Assembly: GCA_963575745.1 (NCBI GenBank)
Contig: CAUYUJ010007458.1
Span: forward strand, 186,001-250,000
Source of the DNA: Prorocentrum cordatum
Taxonomy: Eukaryota > Sar > Dinophyceae > Prorocentrales > Prorocentraceae
Length of the DNA: 64,000 bases
Reading direction: 5' to 3'
The translations under genes were made by a program, and so were the position numbers. Below the pieces are notes generated by a model. The model searched no databases. It was not told the DNA's origin and saw nothing but the letters and a program-made list of their open reading frames with translations. Positions 1-10,582 of the stretch are shown here, one piece after another. Each line of letters opens with the position of its first letter. Positions within the stretch are counted from its first letter, which is position 1.

Positions 1-46
1 TAAATATACATATACATTTACATACACACACATATATATATACTAG
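1..46. repeat. AT/CA dinucleotide-rich tract
   Basis: Alternating TA and CA steps form a simple-sequence tract at the window edge. Just after it, at 55-71, is a small perfect hairpin (CGTGGATT, one-base loop, AATCCACG). No gene is visible. Confidence 0.7.
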
Positions 47-479
47 TGTGGACCCGTGGATTAAATCCACGAAGTTGGGCGGAACGAAGCATGGTGGCGG
101 GCGCTGGGTGGTGCGACGCTGCCAGCTACTGCTGTAGATCCCTTGAAGCTTGTTCTAGTGCTGTTCCCACACCGAAGGCGCCCAATGCATCGAGACGGGG
201 GCCGAAGTGTTCGAGCTTCGCAAGTGGCAGAAATTCAGCAGTCCAGGCCTGAGCAACGTTGGAAGGTTTACGCCGAGATCGCGGCGGACGCGGGAACGGG
301 TTCGGGCAAACAGGGCGCCGTCTCGGTCCGCGTCGGAGGCGTCGAAACGGCGTCGCGGCAAAGTAGGGAGCGCAGCGGGGCAGCCCCAGGGCAACGCAAC
401 CGGAGCGTCAAAACATTTTGTTTTGCGCCTGCGAGGGGCCTGTCGCCTCTCGTCCGCCCCCCTCTGTTGGAAGCAATTT
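47..479. other. unassigned sequence left of the first satellite block
   Basis: Mixed-composition sequence in which several frames are open on both strands. None has a recognisable domain, and they run directly into the CTTGGG satellite. I see no supported gene here. Confidence 0.4.
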
Positions 480-1440
480 TGAAGCTTCTTGGGAGCCGTT
501 TGGGAGCTCTATGGGAACTGTTTTGGGCTCCTCGGGGGCTTCTCGGAGCCCTCTTGGGCCAGCAGGGCGCCTCGTGGGCCGTCTTGGGTCCGTCTTGGGC
601 CATCTTGGGCGCCTGTCGGGCCGTCTTGGGACCATCGTGGGCTGTCCTGAGCCCATCTTGGGCCTCTTGTGGGGTCCTCTTGGGTCGTCTTGGGCGCCTC
701 CTGGGCCGTCCTGAGCCCGTCTGGAGCCATCTTTGGGCCCTTTTGGGGGGGGCCTTTGTGGATGCTTCGAAAAGCAATAAGCCGAATCTGCTGAAAATGA
801 CAACTTCCCGAAGGGACTGTGACGAGTTTAGCTTGAAGGAACCCTTTCGGGGGACGCCTTGGACCCGCCTGGAACCGTCCGGGGGGGTCTTTGGGGCTCA
901 TGGGGCCATCTGGAGAGCATCTTGGGCCGCCTGAGGTCGTCTCGGGGCCTCCATGAGCCGTCTCGGGGCTGTCCTGGGCCCCTCTTGGGCCTCTCGTGGG
1001 GTCCTCTTGGGTCGTCTTGGGCGCCTCTTGGGCCGTCCTGGGCCCGTCTGGAGCCATCTTTGGGCCCTCTTGGGTGCCGTCCTGGGCGATCTTGGAGGCC
1101 TCTGGGGCCGCCTTGGACGCTTCGAAGACCAATAAGCCGAAACTGCTGAAAATGACAATTTTCCCAAGGGACAGTGACGATTTTTGCTTGATGGAGCCCT
1201 TTCGGGGGACCCCTTGGACCCGCCTGGAGCCGTCCGGGGGCGTCTTTAGGGCTCATGGGGCCGTCTGGAAAACATCTTGGACCGCCTGAAAGCCGTCTTG
1301 GGTCGTCTCGGGGCCTCCATGGGCCGTCTCGGGGCTCTTCTGGGGAGCTCTGGTGCCGTTTGGGGCCTTCCGGCGGCCCTCCGGAGTCGTTTCGGGGTTT
1401 TCTGAATGCTCCGGGGAACGGGGGCCCCCGCAAACCCACA
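480..1440. repeat. CTTGGG-rich satellite, first block
   Basis: The block is built from short variants of CTTGGGCCGTC and CTTGGGGCC spaced about 10-11 bases apart. A higher-order repeat of about 362 bp is visible: the stretch starting near 767 (AATAAGCCGAATCTGCTG) recurs near 1130 (AATAAGCCGAAACTGCTG), followed in both by the same run of CCTTTCGGGGGAC and CCTTGGACCCGCCTGGA. Because the unit is poor in stop codons, long Gly/Pro/Trp/Leu/Ser-rich frames open on the plus strand and Pro/Arg/Lys/Gln-rich frames on the minus strand. These are repeat artefacts. Confidence 0.85.
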
Positions 1441-1499
1441 AGGCATCTTTCGGATTTATTTGAATGGGTATGTATATATATATGTACTAGAACCACGCG

Positions 1500-2345
1500 C
1501 GCGCTTAGGTTCTAGCTGCTCGAGTGCTACAGCCATGAATCATAAGGTCAACGTTATCTGTTTCCACCGGCCTCTTCCTCATAGCTCTCATCGACTGGTT
1601 ATATGTCGCCAAGCTACGGGACAGGAGCCGTGCAGCGCTACGGCGCCATGTTGCACTATGCTATGGAATGCCATGATACACCATGCTACTATATACGCGC
1701 AATGGCACGATGCAGTGCGCAATGAAATAAGATGATATACTCTACAGTGCGCATCGCATGCCATGCCATCCTGTGCTGTGGAATGGTATGACAGTACAAA
1801 GGGACGAAACGCTGAACCATGTCATGTCATGTTCCCTATGAAGAGCGATGCTACCGCGTTACGTGGCATGCACAGACACGGCATTCTAGGCCAAACAATG
1901 TAATGCAATGCCATGATATGAGCTGCTAGGTGCGAATAAACAGGGCGACAGTAAGTACAACAAGGGGGGTGTGATATTCGCATGAGTTCTGTTTAATGTT
2001 GCGCAGAGCGGTACAGTGCTGTTCGATTGATTTATGTGCATTGGGATACCATGCGACGCCACGATGTGTCGTGATATTCAATGCCATGCTAGGCAATGTT
2101 AGGTCATGGCGTGCAGTGCTAGGCTCAGCTAAGCCGGACACTGTTATGGTATGCGATGTTATGGCATGCTAAGTCATACTGTGATATGCGCTGACAAGGT
2201 TAGCTATACCGTGCTGTGCCATGCCATGCCATGTATTGCAACAGTGCGATGCCACGATCGGCTAGGCGGTCCTTTGCTATGTACCGGTATCAGACTGAGG
2301 GGGCCGAACGGTCATTCACTGTCCCTGGGTGCGTGGCTGATGTGG
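1500..2345. other. degenerate ATGC-rich sequence without a supported gene
   Basis: The sequence is studded with CATGC, GCCATG and GCTATG words, like a decayed relative of the GCTAT pentamer arrays found inside each large tandem unit. It is preceded by a short TA tract at 1466-1484. Frames are short and unrecognisable. Confidence 0.45.
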
Positions 2346-2365
2346 AATTCCGCGGTGCGGATTTT

Positions 2366-2386
2366 TGCTGTTGTTGTTGTTGTTGT

Positions 2387-2461
<75 letters not shown>

Positions 2462-2466
2462 GTTGT
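2366..2466. repeat. GTT trinucleotide microsatellite
   Basis: About 33 GTT/TTG units in a row, with a few TTTG interruptions. Translated, they give poly-Cys, poly-Val or poly-Leu on one strand and poly-Asn, poly-Gln or poly-Thr on the other, so frames crossing the tract are not evidence of a protein. Confidence 0.95.
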
Positions 2467-2469
2467 CGT

Positions 2470-2735
2470 CGTCCCACCCGCAACCCGCCCCGCGACCCAC
2501 CCGCGACCCACCCCGCGACCCACCCGCGACCCACCCGCGACCCACCCGCGACCCACCCCGCGACCCACCCCGCGACCCACCCCGCGACCCAACCCGCGAC
2601 CCACCCCGCGACCCCCCCGCGGCCCACCCCGCGACCCACCCGCGACCCACCCGCGACCCACCCGCGACCCACCCGCGACCCACCCGCGACCTACCCCGCG
2701 ACCCACCCGCGACCCACCTTCGACCCAAACCACGT
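2470..2735. repeat. 11-12 bp C-rich minisatellite
   Basis: More than 20 copies of CCCACCCGCGA and CCCACCCCGCGA in direct tandem. The units fade into the next repeat after CGACCCAAACCACG. Confidence 0.93.
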
Positions 2736-3152
2736 TCAAGGTACAAACCACAATTTTCGGCGCCTGCGGCGGGCTTTTTTGCATTCCTTCCAAGTGGAGA
2801 GCCCGCGACACATCCCGTGACCAACTCGCGACCAACCCGCGACCCAAACCGCGTTCAGGGTACAAACCACATTTTTCGGCGCCTGCGGCGGCCATATTTT
2901 GCATTCGTTTCAGGTGGAGAGCCCGCGGCCCACCCGCGACCACGTTCAGGGTACAAACCACATGTTCGGCGCCTGCGGCGGGCATCCTTTGCATTCGTTC
3001 CTTGTGGAGAACCCGCGGCCCACCCGCGACCCAAACCTCGTTCCGTGTACGAACCAATTTTTTTGGCGCTTGCGGCGGGCTGCTTTTGCATTCCTTCCAG
3101 GTGGAGGTGGAGGGCCCGCGACCCACCCGCGACCTAAACCACGTTCACTGAA
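2733..3152. repeat. tandem repeat with ~91-119 bp units
   Basis: The phrase CGTTCA(A/G)GGTACAAACC recurs at about 2733, 2852, 2943, 3039 (TTCCGTGTACGAACC) and 3142 (TTCACTGAACAAACC). Each is followed by TTCGGCGCCTGCGGCGG or a variant, then TTTGCATTC, GTGGAG and GCCCGCG, and ends in copies of the preceding C-rich minisatellite word. Spacing is 119, 91, 96 and 103 bp. Confidence 0.85.
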
Positions 3153-3355
3153 CAAACCAATGCCACACAAGCGCGGCGGCGGATTCTTGCATGCCGTCTG
3201 ATCCCGCAAGGACCTCTTCACGCCCCGCACATCCACGCCAGCCCGTCCAGCAACTTTGCCCTGCCGAGTTGCCTTGATCAGAGAAGGCGGGGAGCATAAA
3301 GTGGAAAAAAGGATTGCGTTGCAGTTATCTTGGGAAAGGAGGGGGAGGCAGGATG
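3153..3355. other. short unique stretch
   Basis: Ordinary-looking mixed sequence between two repeat blocks. I see no gene, hairpin or repeat that can be supported. Confidence 0.4.
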
Positions 3356-3730
3356 AGTAAACAGGGGACGAGGAGAACGTGGAAGAAGAGAGGATGTAAG
3401 GGAAACGTGGAGAAAGAAAAGGAGGAGCAGGAGGACGAGGGGGAGGAGGGGGAGGAGGGGGAGGAGGAGGACGAGGAGGGGGAGGATGGGGAGGATGATG
3501 ATGATGATGGACGACAATGGGAGGACGATGATGGAGGCCGATGAGGGGGAGGACGACAATGGGAGGACCATGATGAAAAGACGAGGGGGGGAGAGGGAGG
3601 ACGAGGAAGAAGAGGAGGAGGAGGACGAGGTGGAGGAGGAGAATGACGATGACGATGAGGACGAGGAAGAGGAGGAGGAGAAGGAGGAGGAGAAGGAGAA
3701 GAAGGAGGAGGAGGAGGTGGAGGAGAGCGC
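3356..3730. repeat. purine-rich GGA/GAG/GAT tract
   Basis: Nearly pure plus-strand purine sequence made of GGA, GAG, GAA and GAT triplets. It gives Glu/Asp-rich or Arg/Gly-rich frames on plus and Ser/Leu/Pro-rich frames on minus, all simple-sequence translations. Confidence 0.9.
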
Positions 3731-3837
3731 CATCGACAACGAAGGTGGGGGCCACGAGGTCCGCCGGCTCGACGACGCCCGCGTCGCCAGCGCCCGCCCC
3801 CTCACTCTTATCCGCAATTGCGGGGTGCTACGGTACC

Positions 3838-4190
3838 GGTATGTTTGGGAGGCCTCTTGGGGGCCGTTTGGGGTGCCCTTGAGGTCGTTTTTTTGAGCCT
3901 GTGCCTCTTGGGGCCACCTTGGGAGATCTCTTGGAACCTCGTCGACCCTCTTGGGAGCTTCTTGGGGGCCTCTTGGATCCGATTGGGGGCCTCTTGGGAC
4001 TTCCCGAGAGACTCTCGGGGTAGAAAGCTCGGATTCTCAGTTCGTGTTTCCCTTTTTGGGCCTCTCTTGGGGCCGTCTTGGGGCTCTCTCGGGCCTTCTT
4101 GGGCGCCTCAGGCACCGCCTTGGGGCCCTCGTGGGCCGCCCAGGGCCCTCTTGGAAGCCTCTTCGGCTATCTTGGAGCTGTCTTGGAGGC
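3838..4190. repeat. CTTGGG-rich satellite, second block
   Basis: Same family as 480-1440, with CTTGGGGGCCTCTTGG variants at 10-12 base spacing. Its right part is the beginning of a larger segmental duplication. Confidence 0.75.
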
Positions 4191-4726
4191 CTCTTCCTTC
4201 TCCTCGTCCCCCTCCTCATCCTCCTCCTCCCACTCCAGCTCTCTCTCCTCCTGATCTTCCTCCTCCTCCTGCAGCGTGTTCCGGAAGGCTCCCGCCGGAA
4301 CATGCTGTGCACAAGTGCTGTCACTGCTCCCGCCACAGTGCCCTGGGTGGTGGGTCAGAGGCCTCATCGTCGACTCGGAGTCGACGATGAGTTCTGTCTG
4401 TGTGTGCTTTCCCCTCCTGACCTTGGGCCCTCACAGGCGGCCCGGCAGCGCCTACCCCAGGTCTGCGGGGGCTCTCGGCGTGGGCCACATGGGCGCTTTG
4501 CGGGGGGCTCTCTTGGGCCGCCTGCGAGCGTCTGCGGGCGCTTTGGGGGCCTCCGGGCGCCTCATCGCAGCCTCCTTTGGGACAGCGAAGGCGCTTCGGT
4601 GATCTTCTGTGGAGCCTTTGGGGGCTGTCTCGGGCCGTCTTGAGGCCCTCGGGGAAGGACTTGAAGATGATTTCTGTTTTTTATATTGATCCTGTCCGCC
4701 TCGAGGCCAAGGTCCAGCCTCAAAGC
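4046..4726. repeat. segmental duplication, left copy
   Basis: This segment is repeated at 4887-5587 with high identity. It contains CTTGGG satellite, a CTC-rich pyrimidine tract (4196-4275), TGTTCCGGAAGGCTCCCGCC at 4277, a perfect inverted repeat at 4365-4389 (CATCGTCGACT, CGG, AGTCGACGATG), more CTTGGG satellite, and an AT-richer end at about 4660-4726 (TTGAAGATGATTTCTG, then CCTGTCCGCCTCGAGG). The open frames across it use non-ATG starts and satellite composition. I do not support a gene. Confidence 0.85.
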
Positions 4727-4886
4727 ACGGATGAGCCGCGCACGCACACTACTTCGCACGGAGATGGTGCGTCGCGGTCGCGCAACGCTTATGCAGCAAG
4801 ATCGAATGATTGATCAGTGCTGCAACTGCAGCAGGCAACGGTTTCTGAAATATACAGCAGCGTTCACACTCGAGGAGGGGGCAGGT
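4727..4886. other. spacer between duplicated segments
   Basis: About 160 bp of non-satellite sequence present only between the two copies of the segmental duplication. No recognised feature. Confidence 0.5.
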
Positions 4887-5587
4887 GTTTCCCTTCTTGG
4901 GCCTCTCTTCGGGCCGTCTTGGGGCCCTCTCGGGCCTTCTTGGGCGCCTCAGGCACCGCCTTGGGGCCCTCGTGGGCCGTCCAAGGCCCTCTTGGAAGCC
5001 TCTTCGGCTATCTTGGAGCTGTCTTGGAGGCCTCTTCCTCCTCCTCGTCCCCCTCCTCCTCCTCCTCCTCCTCCTCCTCCTCCTCCTCCTCCCACTCCAG
5101 CTCTCTCTCTCCTCCTGATCGTCCTGCTCCTCCTGCAGCGTGTTCCGGAAGGCTCCCGCCGGAACATGCTGTGCACAAGTGCTGTCAGTGCTCCCGCCAC
5201 AGTGCCCTGGGTGGTGGGTCAAAGGCCTCATCGTCGCATCGGAGTCGACGATGAGTTCTGTCTGTGTGTGCTTTCCCCTCCTGACCTTGGGCCCTCACAG
5301 GCGGCCCGGCAGCGCCTACCCCAGGTCTGCGGGGGCTCTCGGCGTGGGCCACATGGGCGCTTTGCGGGGGGCTCTCTTGGGCCGCCTGCGAGCGTCTGCG
5401 GGCGCTTTGGGGGCCTCCGGGCGCCTCATCGCAGCCTCCTTTGGGACAGCGGAGGCGCTTCGGTGATCTTCTGTGGAGCCCTTGGGGGCTGTCTCGGGCC
5501 GTCTTGAGGCCCTCGGGGAAGGACTTGAAGATGATTTCTGTTTTTTATATTGATCCTGTCCGCCTCGAGGCCAAGGTCCAGCCTCAG
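4887..5587. repeat. segmental duplication, right copy
   Basis: Second copy of 4046-4726, offset by about 841 bp at its left end and 864 bp after the CTC tract, which is expanded here (5031-5100). The inverted repeat that is perfect in the left copy is broken here (CATCGTCGCATCGGAGTCGACGATG, about 5229-5253). Confidence 0.85.
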
Positions 5588-5864
5588 GGGTGTTGGTTTG
5601 GATCTCGTGGTTGGCCTGTCGGGGACGTCGTGAAGGCAGGTTCGCAGCTTCTGGGTAGCCGTTTTGGGCGGTTGTGGGGCCTCCTCGGGGCTGTTCTGTG
5701 GCCTCTTTGGGCCTCGTGGGTGCCTTCTGGGGCCTCTTCGGGGCTCCTTGGGTCCTCCTGGGGCAGTCTTCAAGCGGAAGGGTCGAATTTGGGAGTCGTG
5801 GTCCCCCTCTTGGGCGCATCTTGGGGCCGTCTTGGGCTCTGTTGGGCTGTCTTGGGCGACTCTG
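5588..5864. repeat. CTTGGG-rich satellite flanking the array on the left
   Basis: CTTGGG/CTCTTGGGC variants continue into the first array unit without a clear edge. Homology to the other units starts near 5865 at GGGGCCGTCTTTGGGCC. Confidence 0.6.
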
Positions 5865-7815
5865 GGGCCGTCTTTGGGCCCTCTTGGGCCGTATTGGGGC
5901 GCTCTTGAACGCCTATTGAACCCTGTTGGAACGTCGGACAGCCGAACAGGCTGGAAGGCCAAAATCGTTCGAAAACCTACATAAAATTGACGATTTCGGC
6001 CTCTTGAAGCGCTCTGGAGAAGCGTCTGGAAGCGTCGTGCAGTGCCTTGGGGGGCCTCTCGGGCCGTCTTGGGCCTATCTTGGGCGTCCTGGAGCAGTCT
6101 TTCGGCGACTCGGGGCCCGCTTGGGCCGTCTTGGGAGCCTCTGGAGGCCCTCCTGGCCTGTGTTGGACCTCCCCGGCCGCCCCGTCCTCCCACGGGGGTC
6201 GGAGGCGGCGGCCTCCAAGGCCCAGGACGCGGAAACCGTGTAAAAAATCCAAAGAAAATGAGCCCCGGTACTCCCATGCCCAGAAGCCTCTTGGGCCGTC
6301 TGGGAGCCATCTTGGGCGTCTTGGATCGATCGTGGGCGTCTTGGTGTGGTCTAGGCGTCTCGAGACACGCTTGGACCGTCATGGGCGCGTCTTGGGGCAA
6401 TGTGTGGAGCCTCTTGGGCTGTCTTGGGCGCCTATTGGGCCGTCGTTGGGGCCTCTTGGGCCGTCTTGGGGCTCTCTTGGGGGCCTCTTGGACCAGCTTG
6501 GGACGGTCTTGGGGGCCTCTTGGGCCGTCTTGGAGCGTCGGGACGACGAAAACTTGAGGAAACCAAGAACCTTTGAAAGCCTGAAGGCAAGCAGTGATGT
6601 TGGCTGTTTGGGTCCCTCTTGGGAATGCTCTTGGGGCTGTCTTGGGACGTCTTGGACGCAACTTGGGCCATCCGGGAACCATCTGGGGCGTCTTGGAGCG
6701 GTCTTAGGCGCGTCGAGGCACGCCTTGATCGTCATCGACGCCTCTCTGGCCGTGTTTGCAAGCTCTTGGGCGGCCTTAGGCGCCTAATGGGTTGTTTTTA
6801 AGCCCTCTTGGACCGTCTTGGGGCGCTCTTGGGGGCCTCTTGGGCGATCTTGGGACGGTCTTGGGGACTTCGTGGGCTGTCTTGGAGGGTCGGGACGACG
6901 AAAAAACAAGAAAGCAATAAACCTTCAAAAAAACAACGGAAATCAATGATTTCGGCCTCTTGGGCCCTCTTGGGAATGCTCTTGGGGCTCTCTTGGGACG
7001 TGTTGGAGGCCTCTTGGGCCATCTGGGAGCCATCTTGGGCGTCTTGGAGCGGCCTTAGGCGCGTCGAGGCACGCTTTGACCGTCTTCGACGCCTCGTGGG
7101 CCGTGTTTGCAAGCTCTTGGGCGGTCTTAGGCGCCTGTTCGGTTGTTTTTAGGCCCTCTTGGGCAGTCTCGGGGCGCTCGTGGGGGCCTCTTGGGCGATC
7201 TTGGGACGGTCTTGGGGACTTCGTGGGCTGTCTTGGAGGGTCGGGACGACGAAAGAAGAAAAAGAAGAAAGCAACAAACCTGCAAAAAAACATCAGAAAT
7301 CAATGATTTCGGCCCCTTGCAGCCCTCTTGGGAATGCTCTTGAAGCTCTTTTGGGACGTCTTGGAGGCCTCTTGGGCCATCCGGGAACCATCTGGGGCGT
7401 CTTGGAGCGGTCTTAGGCGCGTCGAGGCACGCTTTGGCTGTCTTCGACGCCTCTTGGGCCGTGTTTGCAAGCTCTTGGGCGGTCTTAGGCGCCTAATGGG
7501 TTGTTGTTAAGCCCTCTTGGACCGTCTCGGGGCGCTCTTGGGGGCCTCTTGGGCGATCTTGGGACGGTCTTGGGGACTTCGTGGGCTGTCTTGGAGGGTC
7601 GGGACGACGAAAAAACAAGAACACCAAAAACCTGCAAAAAAACAACGGAAATCAATGGTTTCGGCCTCTTGCAGCCCTCTTGGGAATGCTTTTGGGGCTC
7701 TCTTGGGACATCTTGGAGGCCTCTTGGGCCGTCTGGGAGCCATCTTGGGCGTCTTGGAGCGATCGTAAGCGTGTCGAGGCACGCTTGGACCGTTTTCGGC
7801 GCCTCTTGGGCCAGA
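5865..7815. repeat. CTTGGG satellite block of unit 1
   Basis: Short CTTGGG elements recur about every 10.5 bases. Above that is a ~351-358 bp higher-order repeat: TGGGAATGCT occurs at 6620, 6971, 7329 and 7681. Each is preceded by an A-rich spacer (ACGACGAAAAAACAAG and similar, then GAAATCAATGATTTCGGCC). Open frames on both strands here are satellite translations. Confidence 0.9.
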
Positions 7816-7893
7816 CAAGGGCGCTCCCGGAGGCCCGATCCCGCCATGGGGGGTTGCGGTCCAGGCCAGGGAGCCCCTGGCCCTGTAGCCCGG

Positions 7894-7895
7894 TG

Positions 7896-7927
<32 letters not shown>

Positions 7928-7950
7928 TATATATATAGATAGATGTATAC
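7894..7950. repeat. TA dinucleotide tract
   Basis: About 55 bp of nearly pure TATA with CACA and GATAGATG interruptions, ending in GTATAC. It forms a strong AT island in GC-rich DNA. No promoter function can be claimed from the sequence. Confidence 0.9.
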
Positions 7951-10024
7951 ATGCAGTGCCCTTCTCCTGTGTATACAGTCCAACATGTGTTACGTCTGTT
8001 CCTACAGACTGGGCCTCCCCTGGGGCACGAGTCCTTGGTGTTGTACGTGTGCTCCTATAGACTGCCCTTCTCCTGTGGCTCCAATCCGCAATGTTGTATA
8101 TACGCCAGTTCCTCTAGATCGGGCTTCTCCTGGGGCAATAATCCTCCATAGGAGGTCCCAGGAATCTCCATGAGGCTCCAGGAGGCTATGCGAGGCTTCA
8201 GGAGGCCTCAGGAGGCCATTCGAAGCCCCAAGAGGCCCCAGGAGGCCCCAAGAGGCCCCTGGAGACCCCAGGCAGGCCCAGGAGGTTTCTGGAGGCCCCA
8301 GGAGGCCCCCGGCACATGCGCAGCGGCGCGCTCGTACTACCGAGACGCATTCACGCTCCAACCCGTTCGAAGTTAGATTCATGACCAGACCGTCACAACT
8401 CAGGCCCGCTTATATTCGAAAACTCTTGCGCCTAGACTCTCACGGCGGACAGGTCCATGCGAATAGATGCACATATAGGGAGCTCCACGCAGTGGATAAT
8501 TCGCCGACCGCGCCGAACCACCTCCCCTCCTCCCTCTCTGCACTAGACAACCCTCCTCTCCTCCCTCTCTGCACTAGACAATGATGATGATGATGATTGT
8601 CATGATGGTGACCATGGTATGGTGAGAGTACGATGTGAGTATGATGGTGATGGTGACTGATGGATGAGTATGATGATGATGATGAAGATGATGATGGTGA
8701 TGATGCTGATAATGCTGCTGATGATCATGATGATGACGATGAGCAGATGATGAGGATGTCTCGAGCTGCTTGCTGGTTTTAGCACTCCTAAGGGGGGGGG
8801 GCGCCAGGGGTATTGCAAGGCCTCCGTTCGCGCTTGCCTGTTTTGGTGCCTGTGTTGGTGCCCAGCATCCTCCGCTTTCGGAGCAGAGTTTGAGGATGTC
8901 TCGTGCGAGGCGCCTCCTCAGGGTGGGCCGCCAGGGGTATTGCGCGGCCTCCGTTCGCGCCCAAATGGCGGGGATGTCTCAAGCGGTTTGCCTGTTTTGG
9001 TCCCCAACAGCATCCTCCGCTGTCGGAGCAGATTTGGAGGATGCCTCGAGCGAGGCGTTCATGTTCGCCCCTCAGGGGGGCCAGATGTTGAGGATGTCTC
9101 GATCGGTTTGCCTGTTTGGGTGGCCAGACTCGTGGGCACATGTTCTCCCCAGGATACCACAGGAAGTTTCAGCAGGCTTCAGGAGGCCCCAGGAAAACCA
9201 CATGAGGTCCCAGGAGGCATCAGGAGGCCACAGGAAGATTCAAGAGGCCACAGGATGTCCCAAGAGGCTCCAGGAGGCCCCAGGAAACTCAAGGAGACCC
9301 CAGGAAGCCCCAGGAGGCCCCAGGAGGCCACAGGAAGCGCCAGGAGGCCCAGGCAACAGGAGGCCCCGAGAGGCCCCAGGAGCAGGAGGCCTCAGAAGGC
9401 AACAGGAGTGGCTCCAATCCCATGTGCTTTACGTATGCTCCTATAGATTGGGCCTCACCTGGAGCACGAATCCTTGATGCTATACGCATGTTCATATGTA
9501 TTGTCCTTCTCCTGTGTATAGAATCCAAAATGTTTTGCGTTTGTTCCTATAGATCCCCCCCCCCTGGGGCACGAATCCTTGGTGTTTTACGTGTGCTTCC
9601 ATAGACTGCCCTTCTCCTGTGGCTCCAATCCGCAATGTTTTGCGTACGTCTGTTCCTGTAGATCGGGCTTCTCCTGGGGCGCGAATCCTCCCTAGGAGGT
9701 CCCAAGAGGCTACGCTAGGCCCCAGGACGCCCCAAGAGGCCACTCGAAGCCCCAAGAGGCCCCAGGAGGCCCCAAGAGACTCCTCTAGGCCCCAGAAGGC
9801 CCAGGAAGTTTTTGGAGGCCCCAGGAGGTCCCGGGCTCATGCGCAGCGACGCGCTCGTTCTACCGAGACGCATTCACGCTCCAATCCGTTCAAAATTAGA
9901 TGCATGACCGGACCGTCACAACTCCAGCCCGCTTATATTCGAAAACTCTTGCACCTAGACTCGCACGGCGGACAAGTCCATGCGACTAGATGCACATATG
10001 GGGAGCTCAACGTAGTGAACCAGT
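7951..10024. repeat. composite repeat region of unit 1
   Basis: Several interleaved families. Degenerate ~70-75 bp repeats (GACTGCCCTTCTCCTGTGGC, CAATCCGCAATG, CTCCTATAGA) lie at 7951-8140 and 9405-9690. CAGGAGGCCCC/CAAGAGGCCCC 10-bp satellites lie at about 8140-8315, 9150-9410 and 9690-9835. A ~190-bp pair at about 8317-8505 and 9834-10020 shares CCGAGACGCATTCACGCTCC and GCTTATATTCGAAAACTC. A GAT/ATG-rich tract is at 8580-8755. At 8754-9130 are diverged repeats containing GAGGATGTCTCGAGC and GCATCCTCCGCT. No gene is supported. Confidence 0.8.
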
Positions 10025-10124
10025 ATTTTTCCCCGCCGCCGCCGCCGACAACGCCGACGACGACGAGGAGGGAGAGGAGGAGGGGGAGGAGGGGGAGAGA
10101 AAGGAGGAGGAGAAGAAGGAAGAT

Positions 10125-10545
10125 ACTCTGAAATTCTCGAAGGCTGAACGCTCCGAAACTCATTGCTCTGAAACTCTCCCTGCTCTGAAACTCATTGCTA
10201 TGAACTCATCGCTCTGGAACTCATTGCTCTGAAACTCATTGCTCTGAAGCTCAATGATCTGAATATCATTGATTTGAAACTTATGGCTCTGCAACTGATT
10301 GCCCAAGAAGAAAACTCATGGATCTGAAACCCTCAAAAGCTCATTGCTCTGAAAAACTCCTTGCTCTGAAACTCTCGCTGCTCGGAAAATCATTGATCCG
10401 AAACTCGTTGCTCTGAAGCTCATGGCTCTGAAACTCATTGCTCTGATGCTCATGGCTCTGAAACCCATCGCTATGAAAATCATTGATCCACGACTTTCTC
10501 AAAGGCCAATTGCTCTGAGACTCTCACGTCGAAAGGTCAAGGGCT
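10125..10545. repeat. 15-16 bp minisatellite CTCTGAAACTCATTG
   Basis: About 25 imperfect copies of CTCTGAAACTCATTG with AAGCTCATGG, AATATCATTG and similar variants. It follows a short GCC/GAC/GGA simple-sequence run at 10030-10124. Confidence 0.93.
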
Positions 10546-10582
10546 CACGACGCTCTCACGAAATACATGCCAAGGAGCTCTG

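Noticed and set aside
480-1440. Long open frames rich in Gly, Pro, Ser, Trp, Leu or Arg/Lys/Pro in CTTGGG satellite, here and in every other CTTGGG block
   Set aside because: They open on both strands at once, mostly with non-ATG starts, follow the repeat composition, and change frame freely between repeats. The ~10.6-base period is not compatible with a repeated peptide.
2151-3137. 328-residue plus frame with a long poly-Cys stretch
   Set aside because: It is a translation of the GTT microsatellite plus the C-rich minisatellite. The other frames over the same DNA are equally open.
8140-8315. Regular repeats that might suggest a CRISPR array
   Set aside because: The 10-bp units are contiguous with no unique spacers, and the genome context is eukaryotic.
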